Below, piece by piece: positions 29,221-41,503 of a stretch of DNA of 64,000 nt. The stretch comes from Sipunculus nudus (Eukaryota; Annelida; Sipuncula; Golfingiida; Sipunculidae). The translations under genes were made by a program, and so were the position numbers. Below the pieces are notes generated by a model that did no database searches, had not been told where the DNA came from, and worked only from the letters and a program-made list of their open reading frames with translations. The stretch is from positions 35,495-99,494 of the forward strand of contig JAPPUL010000051.1 of the NCBI GenBank assembly GCA_026874595.1, written 5' to 3'. Positions within the stretch are counted from its first letter, which is position 1. Every line of letters starts with the position of its first letter.

Positions 29221-32200
29221 TCTGTACAGACTACAGGATGTTGTATTGTCTCTACAGATTACAGGATGTCGTTTTCTCTGAACAGACTACAGGATGTCAG
29301 TTTGTCTCTACAGACTACAGGATGTCGTTTTGTCTATACATACTATAGGATGTCGTTTTGTCTGTACAGACTACAGGATGTCGGTTTTTCTGTACAGACT
29401 ACAGGATGCCGGTTTGTCTGTACAGTCTACAGGATGCCGATTTGTCTATACAGACTACAGGATGCCGGTTTGTCTGTACAGACTACAGGATGCCGGTTTG
29501 TCTGTACAGACTACAGGATGTCGGTTTGTCTGTACAGACTACAGGATGTCGGTTTTTCTGTACAGACTACAGGATGTCGTTTTTTCTGTACAGACTACAG
29601 GATGTCGGTTTGTCTGTACAGACTACAGGATGTCTTTTTGTCTGTACAGACTACAGGATGTGGGTTTGTCTGTACAGACTACAGGATGTCGGTTTTTCTG
29701 TACAGACTACAGGATGTCGGTTTGTCTGTACAGACTACAGGATGTCTTTTTGTCTGTACAGACTACAGGATGTCAGTTTGTCTCTACAGACCACAGGATG
29801 TCGTTTTGTCTATACATACTATAGGATGTCGTTTTGTCTGTACAGACTACAGGATGTCGATTTGTCTGTACAGACTACAGGATGCCGGTTTGTCTGTACA
29901 GACTACAGGATGCCGATTTGTCCGTACAGACTTCAGGATGTCGGTTTTTCTGTACAGACTACAGGATGTCGATTTGTCTGTACAGACTACAGGATGTCGG
30001 TTTGTCTGTACAGACTACAGGATGTCGGTTTGTCTCTACAGACTACAGGATGTCGGTTTGTCTGTACAGACTACAGGATGTCGGTCTGACTGTACAGACT
30101 TAAGGATGTCGGTTCGTCTGTACAGACTACAGGATGCTGTTTAGTCTCTACAGATTACAGGATGTCGATCTGACTGTACAGACTTAAGGAAGTCGGTTCG
30201 TCTGTACAGACTACAGGATGTTGTATTGTCTCTACAGATTACAGGATGTCGTTTTCTCTGAACAGACTACAGGATGTCAGTTTGTCTCTACAGACTACAG
30301 GATGTCGTTTTGTCTATACATACTATAGGATGTCGTTTTGTCTGTACAGACTACAGGATGTCGGTTTTTCTGTACAGACTACAGGATGCCGGTTTGTCTG
30401 TACAGTCTACAGGATGCCGATTTGTCTATACAGACTACAGGATGCCGGTTTGTCTGTACAGACTACAGGATGCCGGTTTGTCTGTACAGACTACAGGATG
30501 TCGGTTTGTCTGTACAGACTACAGGATGTCGGTTTTTCTGTACAGACTACAGGATGTCGGTTTTTCTGTACAGACTACAGGATGTCGGTTTGTCTGTACA
30601 GACTACAGGATGTCTTTTTGTCTGTACAGACTACAGGATGTGGGTTTGTCTGTACAGACTACAGGATGTCTTTTTGTCTGTACAGACTACAGGATGTGGG
30701 TTTGTCTGTACAGACTACAGGATGTCGGTTTGTCTGTACAGACTACAGGATGTCGATTTGTCTGTACAGACTACAGGATGTCGGTTTGTCTATACAGACT
30801 ACAGGATGTCGGTTTGTCTCTACAGACTACAGGATGTCGGTTTGTCTGTACAGACTACAGGATGTCGGTCTGACTGTACAGACTTAAGGATGTCGGTTCG
30901 TCTGTACAGACTACAGGATGTCGATCTGAATGTACAGACTTAAGGAAGTTGGTTCGTCTGTACAGACTACAGGATGTTGTATAGTCTCTACAGATTACAG
31001 GATGTCGTTTTCTCTGAACAGACTACAGGATGTCGGTTTGTCTGTACAGACTACAGGATGTCGATCTGACTGTACAGACTTAAGGAAGTCGGTTCGTCTG
31101 TACAGACTACAGGATGTTGTATAGTCTCTACAGATTACAGGATGTCGATCTGACTGTACAGACTTAAGGAAGTCGGTTCGTCTGTACAGACTACAGGATG
31201 TTGTATAGTCTCTACAGATTACAGGATGTCGTTTTCTCTGAAAAGACTACAGGATGTCAGTTTGTCTCTACAGACTACAGGATGTCGTTTTGTCTATACA
31301 TACTATAGGATGTCGTTTTGTCTGTACAGACTACAGGATGTCGGTTTTGCTGTACAGACTACAGGATGCCGGTTTTTCTGTACAGTCTACAGGATGCCGA
31401 TTTGTCTATACAGACTACAGGATGCCGGTTTGTCTGTACAGACTACAGGATGCCGGTTTGTCTGTACAGACTACAGGATGTCGGTTTGTCTGAACAGACT
31501 ACAGAATGTCGGTTTTTCTGTACAGACTACAGGATGTCGGTTTTTCTGTACAGACTACAGGATGTCGGTTTGTCTGTACAGACTACAGGATGTCTTTTTG
31601 TCTGTACAGACTACAGGATGTCTTTTTGTCTGTACAGACTACAGGATGTGGGTTTGTCTGTACAGACTACAGGATGTCGGTTTGTCTGTACAGACTACAG
31701 GATGTCGGTTTGTCTGTACAGACTACAGGATGTCAGTTTGTCTCTACAGACTACAGGATGCCGGTTTGTCTGTACAGACTACAGGATGCCGGTTTGTCTG
31801 TACAGACTACAGGATGTCGGTTTGTCTGTACAGACTACAGGATGTCGTTTTGTCTGTACAGACTACAGGATGCCGGTTTGTCTGTACAGACTACAGGATG
31901 CCTATTTGTCTATACAGACTACAGGATGCCGGTTTGTCTGTACAGGCTACAGGATGCCAGTTTGTCTGTACAGACTACAGGATGTCGGTTTGTCTGTACA
32001 GACTACAGGATGTCGGTTTTTCTGTACAGACTACAGGATGTCGGTTTTTCTGTACAGACTACAGGATGTCGGTTTGTCTGTACAGACTACTGGATGTCTT
32101 TTTGTCTGTACAGACTACAGGATGTGGGTTTGTCTGTACAGACTACAGGATGTCGGTTTGTCTGTACAGACTACAGGATGTCGATTTGTCTGTACAGACT

Positions 32201-32439
32201 ACAGGATGTCGGTTTGTCTGTACAGACTACAGGATGTCAGTTTTCTCTGTACAGACTACAGGATGTCGGTTTGTCTGTACAGACTACAGGATGTCAGGTT
32301 GTCTGTACAGACTACAGGATGTCGGTCTGTCTGTACAGACTTAAGAAAGTCGGTTCGTCTGCACAGACTACAGGATGCTGTTTTGTCTCTACAGACTACA
32401 GGATGTCTGTTTGTCTGTACAGACTACAGGATGTCAGTT

Positions 32440-34453
32440 TGTCTGTACAGACCACAGGAAGTCGGTTTGTCTGTACAGACTACAGGATGTCAGTTTGTCT
32501 GAATAGACTTCAGCATGTTGTTTTGTCTGTAAAGACTATAGGATGTCGGTTTGTCTGTACAGACTCCAGGATGTCAGCTTGTCTGTACAGACCACAGGAA
32601 GTCGGTTTTTCTGTACAGACTACAGGATGTCAGTTTGTCTGTACAGACTTCAGGATGTCGTTTTGTCTGTACAGACTAGAGGATGTCGGTTTGGGTGTGC
32701 AGACTACAGGATGTCGGTGTGTCTATACAGACTGCAGAATGTCGGTTTACCTGTACAGACTACAGGATGTAAGTTTTTGTGTGCAGACTACAGGATGTCA
32801 GTTTCTCTGTGCAGACTACAGGATGTCGGTGTGTCTATACAGACTAAATGATGTCGGTGTGTCTGCACTCACTACAGGATGTCGGTTTGTCTGTACAGAC
32901 TACAGGATGTCGGTTTGTCTGTACAGACTACAGGATGCCAGTTTGTCTGTACAGACTACAGGATGTCGATCTGACTGTACAGACTTAAGGAAGTCGGTTC
33001 GTCTGTACAGACTACAGGATGTTGTATAGTCTCTACAGATTACAGGATGTCGTTTTCTCTGAACAGACTACAGGATGTCAGTTTGTCTCTACAGACTACA
33101 GGATGTCGTTTTGTCTATACATACTATAGGATGTCGTTTTGTCTGTACAGACTACAGGATGTCGGTTTTTCTGTACAGACTTCAGGATGCCGGTTTGTCT
33201 GTACAGACAACAGGATGCCGGTTTGTCTGTACAGACTACAGGATGTCGGTCTGACTGTACAGACTACAGGATGTCGGTTTTTCTGTACAGACTACAGGAT
33301 GCCGGTTTGTCTGTACAGACTACAGGATGTCGGTTTGTCTGTACAGACTACAGGATGTCGGTTTTTCTGTACAGACTACAGGATGTCGGTTTTTCTGTAC
33401 AGCCTACAGGATGTCGGTTTGTCTGTACAGACTACAGGATGTCGTTTTGTCTGTACAGACCACAGGAAGTCGGTTTGTCTGTACAGACTACAGGATGTCA
33501 GTTTGTCTGAACAGACTTCAGCATGTTGTTTTGTCTGTAAAGACTATAGGATGTCGGTTTGTCTGTACAGACTCCAGGATGTCAGCTTGTCTGTACAGAC
33601 CACAGGAAGTCGGTTTTTCTGTACAGACTACAGGATGTCAGTTTGTCTGTACAGACTTCAGGATGTCGTTTTGTCTGTACAGACTAGAGGATGTCGGTTT
33701 GGGTGTGCAGACTACAGGATGTCGGTGTGTCTATACAGACTGCAGAATGTCGGTTTACCTGTACAGACTACAGGATGTAAGTTTTTGTGTGCAGACTACA
33801 GGATGTCAGTTTCTCTGTGCAGACTACAGGATGTCGGTGTGTCTATACAGACTAAATGATGTCGGTGTGTCTGCACTCACTACAGGATGTCGGTTTGTCT
33901 GTACAGACTACAGGATGTCGGTTTGTCTGTACAGACTACAGGATGCCAGTTTGTCTGTACAGACTACAGGATGTCGATCTGACTGTACAGACTTAAGGAA
34001 GTCGGTTCGTCTGTACAGACTACAGGATGTTGTATAGTCTCTACAGATTACAGGATGTCGTTTTCTCTGAACAGACTACAGGATGTCAGTTTGTCTCTAC
34101 AGACTACAGGATGTCGTTTTGTCTATACATACTATAGGATGTCGTTTTGTCTGTACAGACTACAGGATGTCGGTTTTTCTGTACAGACTTCAGGATGCCG
34201 GTTTGTCTGTACAGACAACAGGATGCCGGTTTGTCTGTACAGACTACAGGATGTCGGTCTGACTGTACAGACTACAGGATGTCGGTTTTTCTGTACAGAC
34301 TACAGGATGCCGGTTTGTCTGTACAGACTACAGGATGTCGGTTTGTCTGTACAGACTACAGGATGTCGGTTTTTCTGTACAGACTACAGGATGTCGGTTT
34401 TTCTGTACAGCCTACAGGATGTCGGTTTGTCTGTACAGACTACAGGATGTCTT
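32440..34453 (+). repeat. 1,008-bp (36-unit) tandem duplication in superblock C
   Basis: The marker cassette at 33047 recurs at 34055, an offset of 36 x 28. Both copies carry the diverged subfamily followed by the same cassette and the same unusual GACAACAGGATG unit. Similarity runs from about 32440 to 33445 in the first copy and to about 34453 in the second. Superblocks A and B have a single version (around 8333 and 22547). Confidence 0.8.
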
Positions 34454-35594
34454 TTTGTCTGTACAGACTACAGGATGTGGGTTTGTCTGTACAGACTACA
34501 GGATGTCGGTTTGTCTGTACAGACTACAGGATGTCGATTTGTCTGTACAGACTACAGGATGTCGGTTTGTCTGTACAGACTACAGGATGTCGGTTTGTCT
34601 GTACAGACTACAGGATGTCGGTTTGTCTGTACAGACTACAGGATGTCTTTTTGTCTCTACAGACTACAGGATGTCGGTTTGTCTGTACAGACTACAGGAT
34701 GTCGGTCTGACTGTACAGACTTAAGGATGTCGGTTCGTCTGTACAGACTACAGGATGCTGTTTAGTCTTTACAGATTACAGGATGTCGATCTGACTGTAC
34801 AGACTTAAGGAAGTCGGTTCGTCTGTACAGACTACAGGATGTTGTATTGTCTCTACAGATTACAGGATGTCGTTTTCTCTGAACAGACTACAGGATGTCA
34901 GTTTGTCTCTACAGACTACAGGATGTCGTTTTGTCTATACATACTATAGGATGTCGTTTTGTCTGTACAGACTACAGGATGTCGGTTTTTCTGTACAGAC
35001 TACAGGATGCCGGTTTGTCTGTACAGTCTACAGGATGCCGATTTGTCTATACAGACTACAGGATGCCGGTTTGTCTGTACAGACTACAGGATGCCGGTTT
35101 GTCTGTACAGACTACAGGATATCGATTTGTCTGTACAGACTACAGGATGTCGGTTTGTCTGTACAGACTACAGGAAGTCGGTTTGTCTCTACAGACTACA
35201 GGATGTCGGTTTGTCTGTACAGACTACAGGATGTCAGTCTGACTGTACAGACTTAAGGATGTCGGTTCGTCTGTACAGACTACAGGATGTCGATCTGAAT
35301 GTACAGACTTAAGGAAGTTGGTTCGTCTGTACAGACTACAGGATGTTGTATAGTCTCTACAGATTACAGGATGTCGTTTTCTCTGAACAGACTACAGGAT
35401 GTCGGTTTGTCTGTACTGACTACAGGATGTCGATCTGACTGTACAGACTTAAGGAAGTCGGTTCGTCTGTACAGACTACAGGATGTTGTATAGTCTCTAC
35501 AGATTACAGGATGTCGATCTGACTGTACAGACTTAAGGAAGTCGGTTCGTCTGTACAGACTACAGGATGTTGTATTGTCTCTACAGATTACAGG

Positions 35595-37003
35595 ATGTCG
35601 TTTTCTCTGAACAGACTACAGGATGTCAGTTTGTCTCTACAGACTACAGGATGTCGTTTTGTCTATACATACTATAGGATGTCGTTTTGTCTGTACAGAC
35701 TACAGGATGTCGGTTTTTCTGTACAGACTACAGGATGCCGGTTTGTCTGTACAGACTACAGGATGCCGGTTTGTCTGTACAGTCTACAGGATGTCGGTTT
35801 GTCTGTACAGACTACAGGATGCCGGTTTGTCTGTACAGACTACAGGATGTCGGTTTGTCTGTACAGACTACAGGATATCGGTTTGTCTGTTCAGACTACA
35901 GGATGTCGGTTTTTCTGTACAGACTACAGGATGTCGGTTTTTCTGTACAGACTACAGGATGTCGGTTTGTCTGTACAGACTACAGGATGTCTTTTTGTCT
36001 GTACAGACTACAGGATGTGGGTTTATCTGTACAGACTACAGGATGTCGGTTTGTCTGTACGATCACAGGATGTCGATTTGTCTGTACAGACTACAGGATG
36101 TCGATTTGTCTGTACAGACTACAGGATGTCGGTTTGTCTGTACAGACTACAGGATGTCGGTTTGTCTGTACAGACTACAGGATGTCGGTCTGACTGTACA
36201 GACTTAAGGATGTCGGTTCGTCTGTACAGACTACAGGATGCTGTTTAGTCTCTACAGATTATAGGATGTCGATCTGAATGTACAGACTTAAGGAAGTCGG
36301 TTCGTCTGTACAGACTACAGGATGTTGTATTGTCTCTACAGATTACAGGATGTCGTTTTCTCTGAACAGACTACAGGATGTCAGTTTGTCTCTACAGACT
36401 ACAGGATGTCGTTTTGTCTATACATACTATAGGATGTCGTTTTGTCTGTACAGACTACAGGATGTCGGTTTTTCTGTACAGACTACAGGTTGCCGGTTTG
36501 TCTGTACAGACTACAGGATGCCGGTTTGTCTGTACAGTCTACAGGATGTCGGTTTGTCTGTACAGACTACAGGATGCCGGTTTGTCTGTACAGACTACAG
36601 GATGTCGGTTTGTCTGTACAGACTACAGGATATCGGTTTGTCTGTTCAGACTACAGGATGTCGGTTTTTCTGTACAGACTACAGGATGTCGGTTTTTCTG
36701 TACAGACTACAGGATGTCGGTTTGTCTGTACAGACTACAGGATGTCTTTTTGTCTGTACAGACTACAGGATGTGGGTTTATCTGTACAGACTACAGGATG
36801 TCGGTTTGTCTGTACGATCACAGGATGTCGATTTGTCTGTACAGACTACAGGATGTCGATTTGTCTGTACAGACTACAGGATGTCGGTTTGTCTGTACAG
36901 ACTACAGGATGTCGGTTTGTCTGTACAGACTACAGGATGTCGGTCTGACTGTACAGACTTAAGGATGTCGGTTCGTCTGTACAGACTACAGGATGCTGTT
37001 TAG
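35595..37003 (+). repeat. 755-bp tandem duplication that copied a 27-bp unit
   Basis: Block 35595-36248 is repeated as 36350-37003. The offset is 755 bp, one short of 27 x 28, because the block includes the odd 27-bp unit with CTGTACGATCACAGG (near 36063 and again near 36820). The same odd unit appears once in A (near 11568) and once in B (near 25812), so it is a useful lineage marker. Confidence 0.85.
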
Positions 37004-39075
37004 TCTCTACAGATTATAGGATGTCGATCTGAATGTACAGACTTAAGGAAGTTGGTTCGTCTGTACAGACTACAGGATGTTGTATAGTCTCTACAGATTA
37101 CAGGATGTCGTTTTCTCTGAACAGACTACAGGATGTCAGTTTGTCTGTACAGACTACAGGATGTCGACCTGACTGTACAGACTTAAGGAAGTCGGTTCGT
37201 CTGTACAGACTACAGGATGCTGTTTAGTCTCTACAGATTACAGGATGTCGGTCTGACTGTACAGACTTAAGGAAGTCGGTTCGTCTGTACAAACTACAGG
37301 ATGTTTTATAGTCTCTACAGATTACAGGATGTCGATCTGACTGTACAGACTTAAGGAAGTCGGTTCGTCTGTACAGACTACAGGATGTTGTATAGTCTCT
37401 ACAGATTACAGGATGTCGTTTTCTCTGAACAGACTACAGGATGTCAGTTTGTCTGTACAGACTACAGGATGCCAGTTTGTCTGTACAGATTACAGGATGT
37501 CGATCTGACTGTACAGACTTAAGGAAGTCGGTTCGTCTGTACAGACTACAGGATGTTGTATTGTCTCTACAGATTACAGGATGTCGATCTGATTGTACAG
37601 ACTTAAGGAAGTTGGTTCGTCTGTACAGACTACAGGATGCTGTTTAGTCTCTACAGATTACAGGATGTCGTTTTCTCTGAACAGACTACAGGATGTCAGT
37701 TTGTCTCTACAGACTACAGGATGTCGTTTTGTCTATACATACTATAGGATGTCGTTTTGTCTGTACAGACTACAGGATATCGGTTTGTCTGTACAGACTA
37801 CAGGATGCCGGTTTGTCTGTACAGACTACAGGATGTCGTTTTGTCTATACATACTATAGGATGTCGTTTTGTCTGTACAGACTACAGGATGTCGGTTTGT
37901 CTGTACAGACTACAGGATGTCGTTTTGTCTATACATACTATAGGATGTCGTTTTGTCTGTACAGACTACAGGATGTCGGTTTGTCTGTACAGACTACAGG
38001 ATGTCGGTTTGTCTGTACAGACTACAGGATGTCGGTCTGACTGTACAGACTGAAGGATGTCGGTTCGTCTGTACAGACTACAGGATGTTGTATAGTCTCT
38101 ACAGATTACAGGATGTCGATCTGACTGTACAGACTTAAGTAAGTCGGTTCGTCTGTACAGACTACAGGATGTTGTATAGTCTCTACAGATTACAGGATGT
38201 CGATCTGATTGTACAGACTTAAGGAAGTCGGTTCGTCTGTACAGACTACAGGATGCTGTTTAGACTCTACAGATTACAGGATGTCGTTTTCTCTGAACAG
38301 ACTACAGGATGTCAGTTTGTCTCTACAGACTACAGGATGTCGTTTTGTCTATACATACTATAGGATGTCGTTTTGTCTGTACAGACTACAGGATGTCGAT
38401 TTGTCTGTACAGACTACAGGATGTCGTTTTGTCTATACATACTATAGGATGCCGATTTGTCTGTACAGACTTCAGGATGTCGGTTTGTCTGTACAGACTA
38501 CAGGATGCCGGTTTGTCTGTACAGACTACAGGATGCCGATTTGTCTGTACAGACTTCAGGATGTCGGTTTTTCTGTACAGACTACAGGATGCCGGTTTGT
38601 CTGTACAGACTACAGGATACCGGTTTGTCTGTACAGACTACAGGATGTCGGTTTGTCTGTACAGACTACAGCATGTCGGTTTTTCTGTACAGACTACAGG
38701 ATGTCGGTTTTTCTCTACAGACTACAGGATGTCGGTTTGTCTGTACAGACTACAGGATGTCTTTTTGTCTGTACAGACTACAGGATGTGGGTTTGTCTGT
38801 ACAGACTACAGGATGTCGGTTTGTCTGTACAGACTACAGGATGTCGATTTGTCTGTACAGACTACAGGATGTCGGTTTGTCTGTACAGACTACAGGATGT
38901 CGGTTTGTCTCTACAGACTACAGGATGTCGGTTTGTCTGTACAGACTACAGGATGTCGGTCTGACTGTACAGACTTAAGGATGTCGGTTCGTCTGTACAG
39001 ACTACAGGATGCTGTTTAGTCTCTACAGATTACAGGATGTCGATCTGACTGTACAGACTTAAGGAAGTCGGTTCG

Positions 39076-41003
39076 TCTGTACAGACAACAGAATGTTGTA
39101 TTGTCTCTACAGATTACAGGATGTCGTTTTGTCTGTACAGACTACAGGATGTCGGTTTTTCTGTACAGACTACAGGATGTCGGTTTGTCTGTACAGACTA
39201 CAGGATGTCTTTTTGTCTGTACAGACTACAGGATGTCAGTTTGTCTCTACAGACTACAGGATGTCGTTTTGTCTATACATACTATAGGATGTCGTTTTGT
39301 CTGTACAGACTACAGGATGTCGATTTGTCTGTACAGACTACAGGATGCCGGTTTGTCTGTACAGACTACAGGATGCCGATTTGTCTGTACAGACTTCAGG
39401 ATGTCGGTTTTTCTGTACAGACTACAGGATGCCGGTTTGTCTGTACAGACTACAGGATACCGGTTTGTCTGTACAGACTACAGGATGTCGGTTTGTCTGT
39501 ACAGACTACAGCATGTCGGTTTTTCTGTACAGACTACAGGATGTCGGTTTTTCTGTACAGACTACAGGATGTCGGTTTGTCTGTACAGACTACAGGATGT
39601 CTTTTTGTCTGTACAGACTACAGGATGTGGGTTTGTCTGTACAGACTACAGGATGTCGGTTTGTCTGTACAGACTACAGGATGTCTTTTTGTCTGTACAG
39701 ACTACAGGATGTCTTTTTGTCTGTACAGACTACAGGATGTGGGTTTGTCTGTACAGACTACAGGATGTCGGTTTGTCTGTACAGACTACAGGATGTCGGT
39801 TTGTCTGTACAGACTACAGGATGTCGGTTTGTCTGTACAGACTACAGGATGTCGGTTTGTCTGTACAGACTACAGGATGCCGGTTTGTCTGTACAGACTA
39901 CAGGATGTCGGTTTGTCTGTACAGACTACAGGATGTCGGTTTGTCTGTACAGACTACAGGATGTCGTTTTGTCTGTACAGACTACAGGATGCCGGTTTGT
40001 CTGTACAGACTACAGGATGCCTATTTGTCTATACAGACTACAGGATGCCGGTTTGTCTGTACAGACTACAGGATGCCAGTTTGTCTGTACAGACTACAGG
40101 ATGTCGGTTTGTCTGTACAGACTACAGGATGTCGGTTTTTCTGTACAGACTACAGGATGTCGGTTTTTCTGTACAGACTACAGGATGTCGGTTTGTCTGT
40201 ACAGACTACTGGATGTCTTTTTGTCTGTACAGACTACAGGATGTGGGTTTGTCTGTACAGACTACAGGATGTCGGTTTGTCTGTACAGACTACAGGATGT
40301 CGATTTGTCTGTACAGACTACAGGATGTCGGTTTGTCTGTACAGACTACAGGATGTCAGTTTTCTCTGTACAGACTACAGGATGTCGGTTTGTCTGTACA
40401 GACTACAGGATGTCAGGTTGTCTGTACAGACTACAGGATGTCGGTCTGTCTGTACAGACTTAAGAAAGTCGGTTCGTCTGCACAGACTACAGGATGCTGT
40501 TTAGTCTCTACAGACTACAGGATGTCTGTTTGTCTGTACAGACTACAGGATGTCAGTTTGTCTGTACAGACCAGAGGAAGTCGGTTTGTCTGTACAGACT
40601 ACAAGATGTCAGTTTGTCTGAACAGACTTCAGCATGTTGTTTTGTCTGTAAAGACTATAGGATGTCGTTTTGTCTTTACAGATTCTAGGATGTCGGTTTG
40701 TCTGTACAGACTCCAGGATGTCAGCTTGTCTGTACAGACCACAGGAAGTCGGTTTTTCTGTACAGACTACAGGATGTCAGTTTGTCTGTACAGACTTCAG
40801 GATGTCGTTTTGTCTGTACAGACTAGAGGATGTCGGTTTGGGTGTGCAGACTAGAGGATGTCGGTGTGTCTATACAGACTGCAGAATGTCGGTTTACCTG
40901 TACAGACTACAGGATGTAAGTTTTTGTGTGCAGACTACAGGATGTCAGTTTCTCTGTGCAGACTACAGGATGTCGGTGTGTCTATACAGACTAAATGATG
41001 TCG
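39076..41003 (+). repeat. Start of a fourth, condensed superblock (D), cut by the gap
   Basis: The cassette at 39076 aligns with 29221, but the next ~1.4 kb skips most of the blocks seen in A-C and jumps to the diverged subfamily (40494 aligns with 7661, 21875 and 32391). It ends inside a unit at 41003, where the assembly gap begins. In the other copies this point continues with a few more diverged units and then a new marker cassette, so the missing DNA very probably starts with the same satellite. Confidence 0.8.
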
Positions 41004-41503
41004 NNNNNNNNNNNNNNNNNNNNNNNNNNNNNNNNNNNNNNNNNNNNNNNNNNNNNNNNNNNNNNNNNNNNNNNNNNNNNNNNNNNNNNNNNNNNNNNNN
41101 NNNNNNNNNNNNNNNNNNNNNNNNNNNNNNNNNNNNNNNNNNNNNNNNNNNNNNNNNNNNNNNNNNNNNNNNNNNNNNNNNNNNNNNNNNNNNNNNNNNN
41201 NNNNNNNNNNNNNNNNNNNNNNNNNNNNNNNNNNNNNNNNNNNNNNNNNNNNNNNNNNNNNNNNNNNNNNNNNNNNNNNNNNNNNNNNNNNNNNNNNNNN
41301 NNNNNNNNNNNNNNNNNNNNNNNNNNNNNNNNNNNNNNNNNNNNNNNNNNNNNNNNNNNNNNNNNNNNNNNNNNNNNNNNNNNNNNNNNNNNNNNNNNNN
41401 NNNNNNNNNNNNNNNNNNNNNNNNNNNNNNNNNNNNNNNNNNNNNNNNNNNNNNNNNNNNNNNNNNNNNNNNNNNNNNNNNNNNNNNNNNNNNNNNNNNN
41501 NNN
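41004..41503. other. Assembly gap of exactly 500 N
   Basis: There are 500 consecutive Ns between the satellite and unique sequence. A round number points to a placeholder gap of unknown real size. ORFs reported across it are meaningless. The satellite side ends mid-unit. Confidence 0.99.

Larger units (their letters stand above)
29221..39075 (+). repeat. Superblock C of the 28-bp array (9,855 bp)
   Basis: This is the third higher-order copy. It starts identically to B, then loses a 29-unit (812-bp) block: B 19718 aligns with C 30246 instead of 31058. The length is 352 units minus one base, which matches one 29-mer (near 32240) and two 27-mers (near 36063 and 36820). The second 27-mer exists because C contains its own 755-bp duplication. 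C also has a private 1,008-bp tandem duplication around 32.4-34.5 kb. Confidence 0.85.
1..41003 (+). repeat. 28-bp satellite array, ~1,465 units, truncated at both visible ends
   Basis: This is a head-to-tail array of a 28-bp unit. The 20-bp core TCTGTACAGACTACAGGATG is well kept, and the following 8 bases vary (TCGGTTTG is commonest; CCGGTTTG, TCTTTTTG, TGGGTTTG, TCAGTTTG, TCGATTTG and TCGTTTTG also recur). The core contains the perfect 12-bp palindrome GTCTGTACAGAC. All units run the same way except one inverted copy near 15.5 kb. The unit has no stop codon in any forward frame, and 28 is 3n+1, so all three forward frames stay open for up to 577 codons (39121-40854) and give the same cyclic peptide, including the string LYRLQDVGLSVQTTGCRFV. 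On the reverse strand every frame is closed by TAG in the complement of the core. Stops on the plus strand come only from marker units (TTAAGG, TTTAG, CTATAG). I read the array as non-coding. It is cut by the window start and by a 500-N gap, so its true length is unknown. Confidence 0.98.

Noticed and set aside
39121-40854. 577-codon ORF (and 507- and 467-codon relatives) as a large Cys-rich repeat protein
   Set aside because: The frame is open only because the 28-bp unit is stop-free in all three forward frames. All frames are open at once with the same peptide, there is no promoter, splice or terminal domain context, and marker units interrupt it everywhere.
1-41003. CRISPR array (conserved 20-mer with short variable segment)
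   Set aside because: The variable part is 8 bp, drawn from a small recurring set, with no cas genes, and the window is eukaryotic in character.
1-41003. CENP-B box or telomere-like repeat
   Set aside because: The core has no match to the TTCG....A..CGGG pattern of the CENP-B box or to TTAGGG-type repeats.
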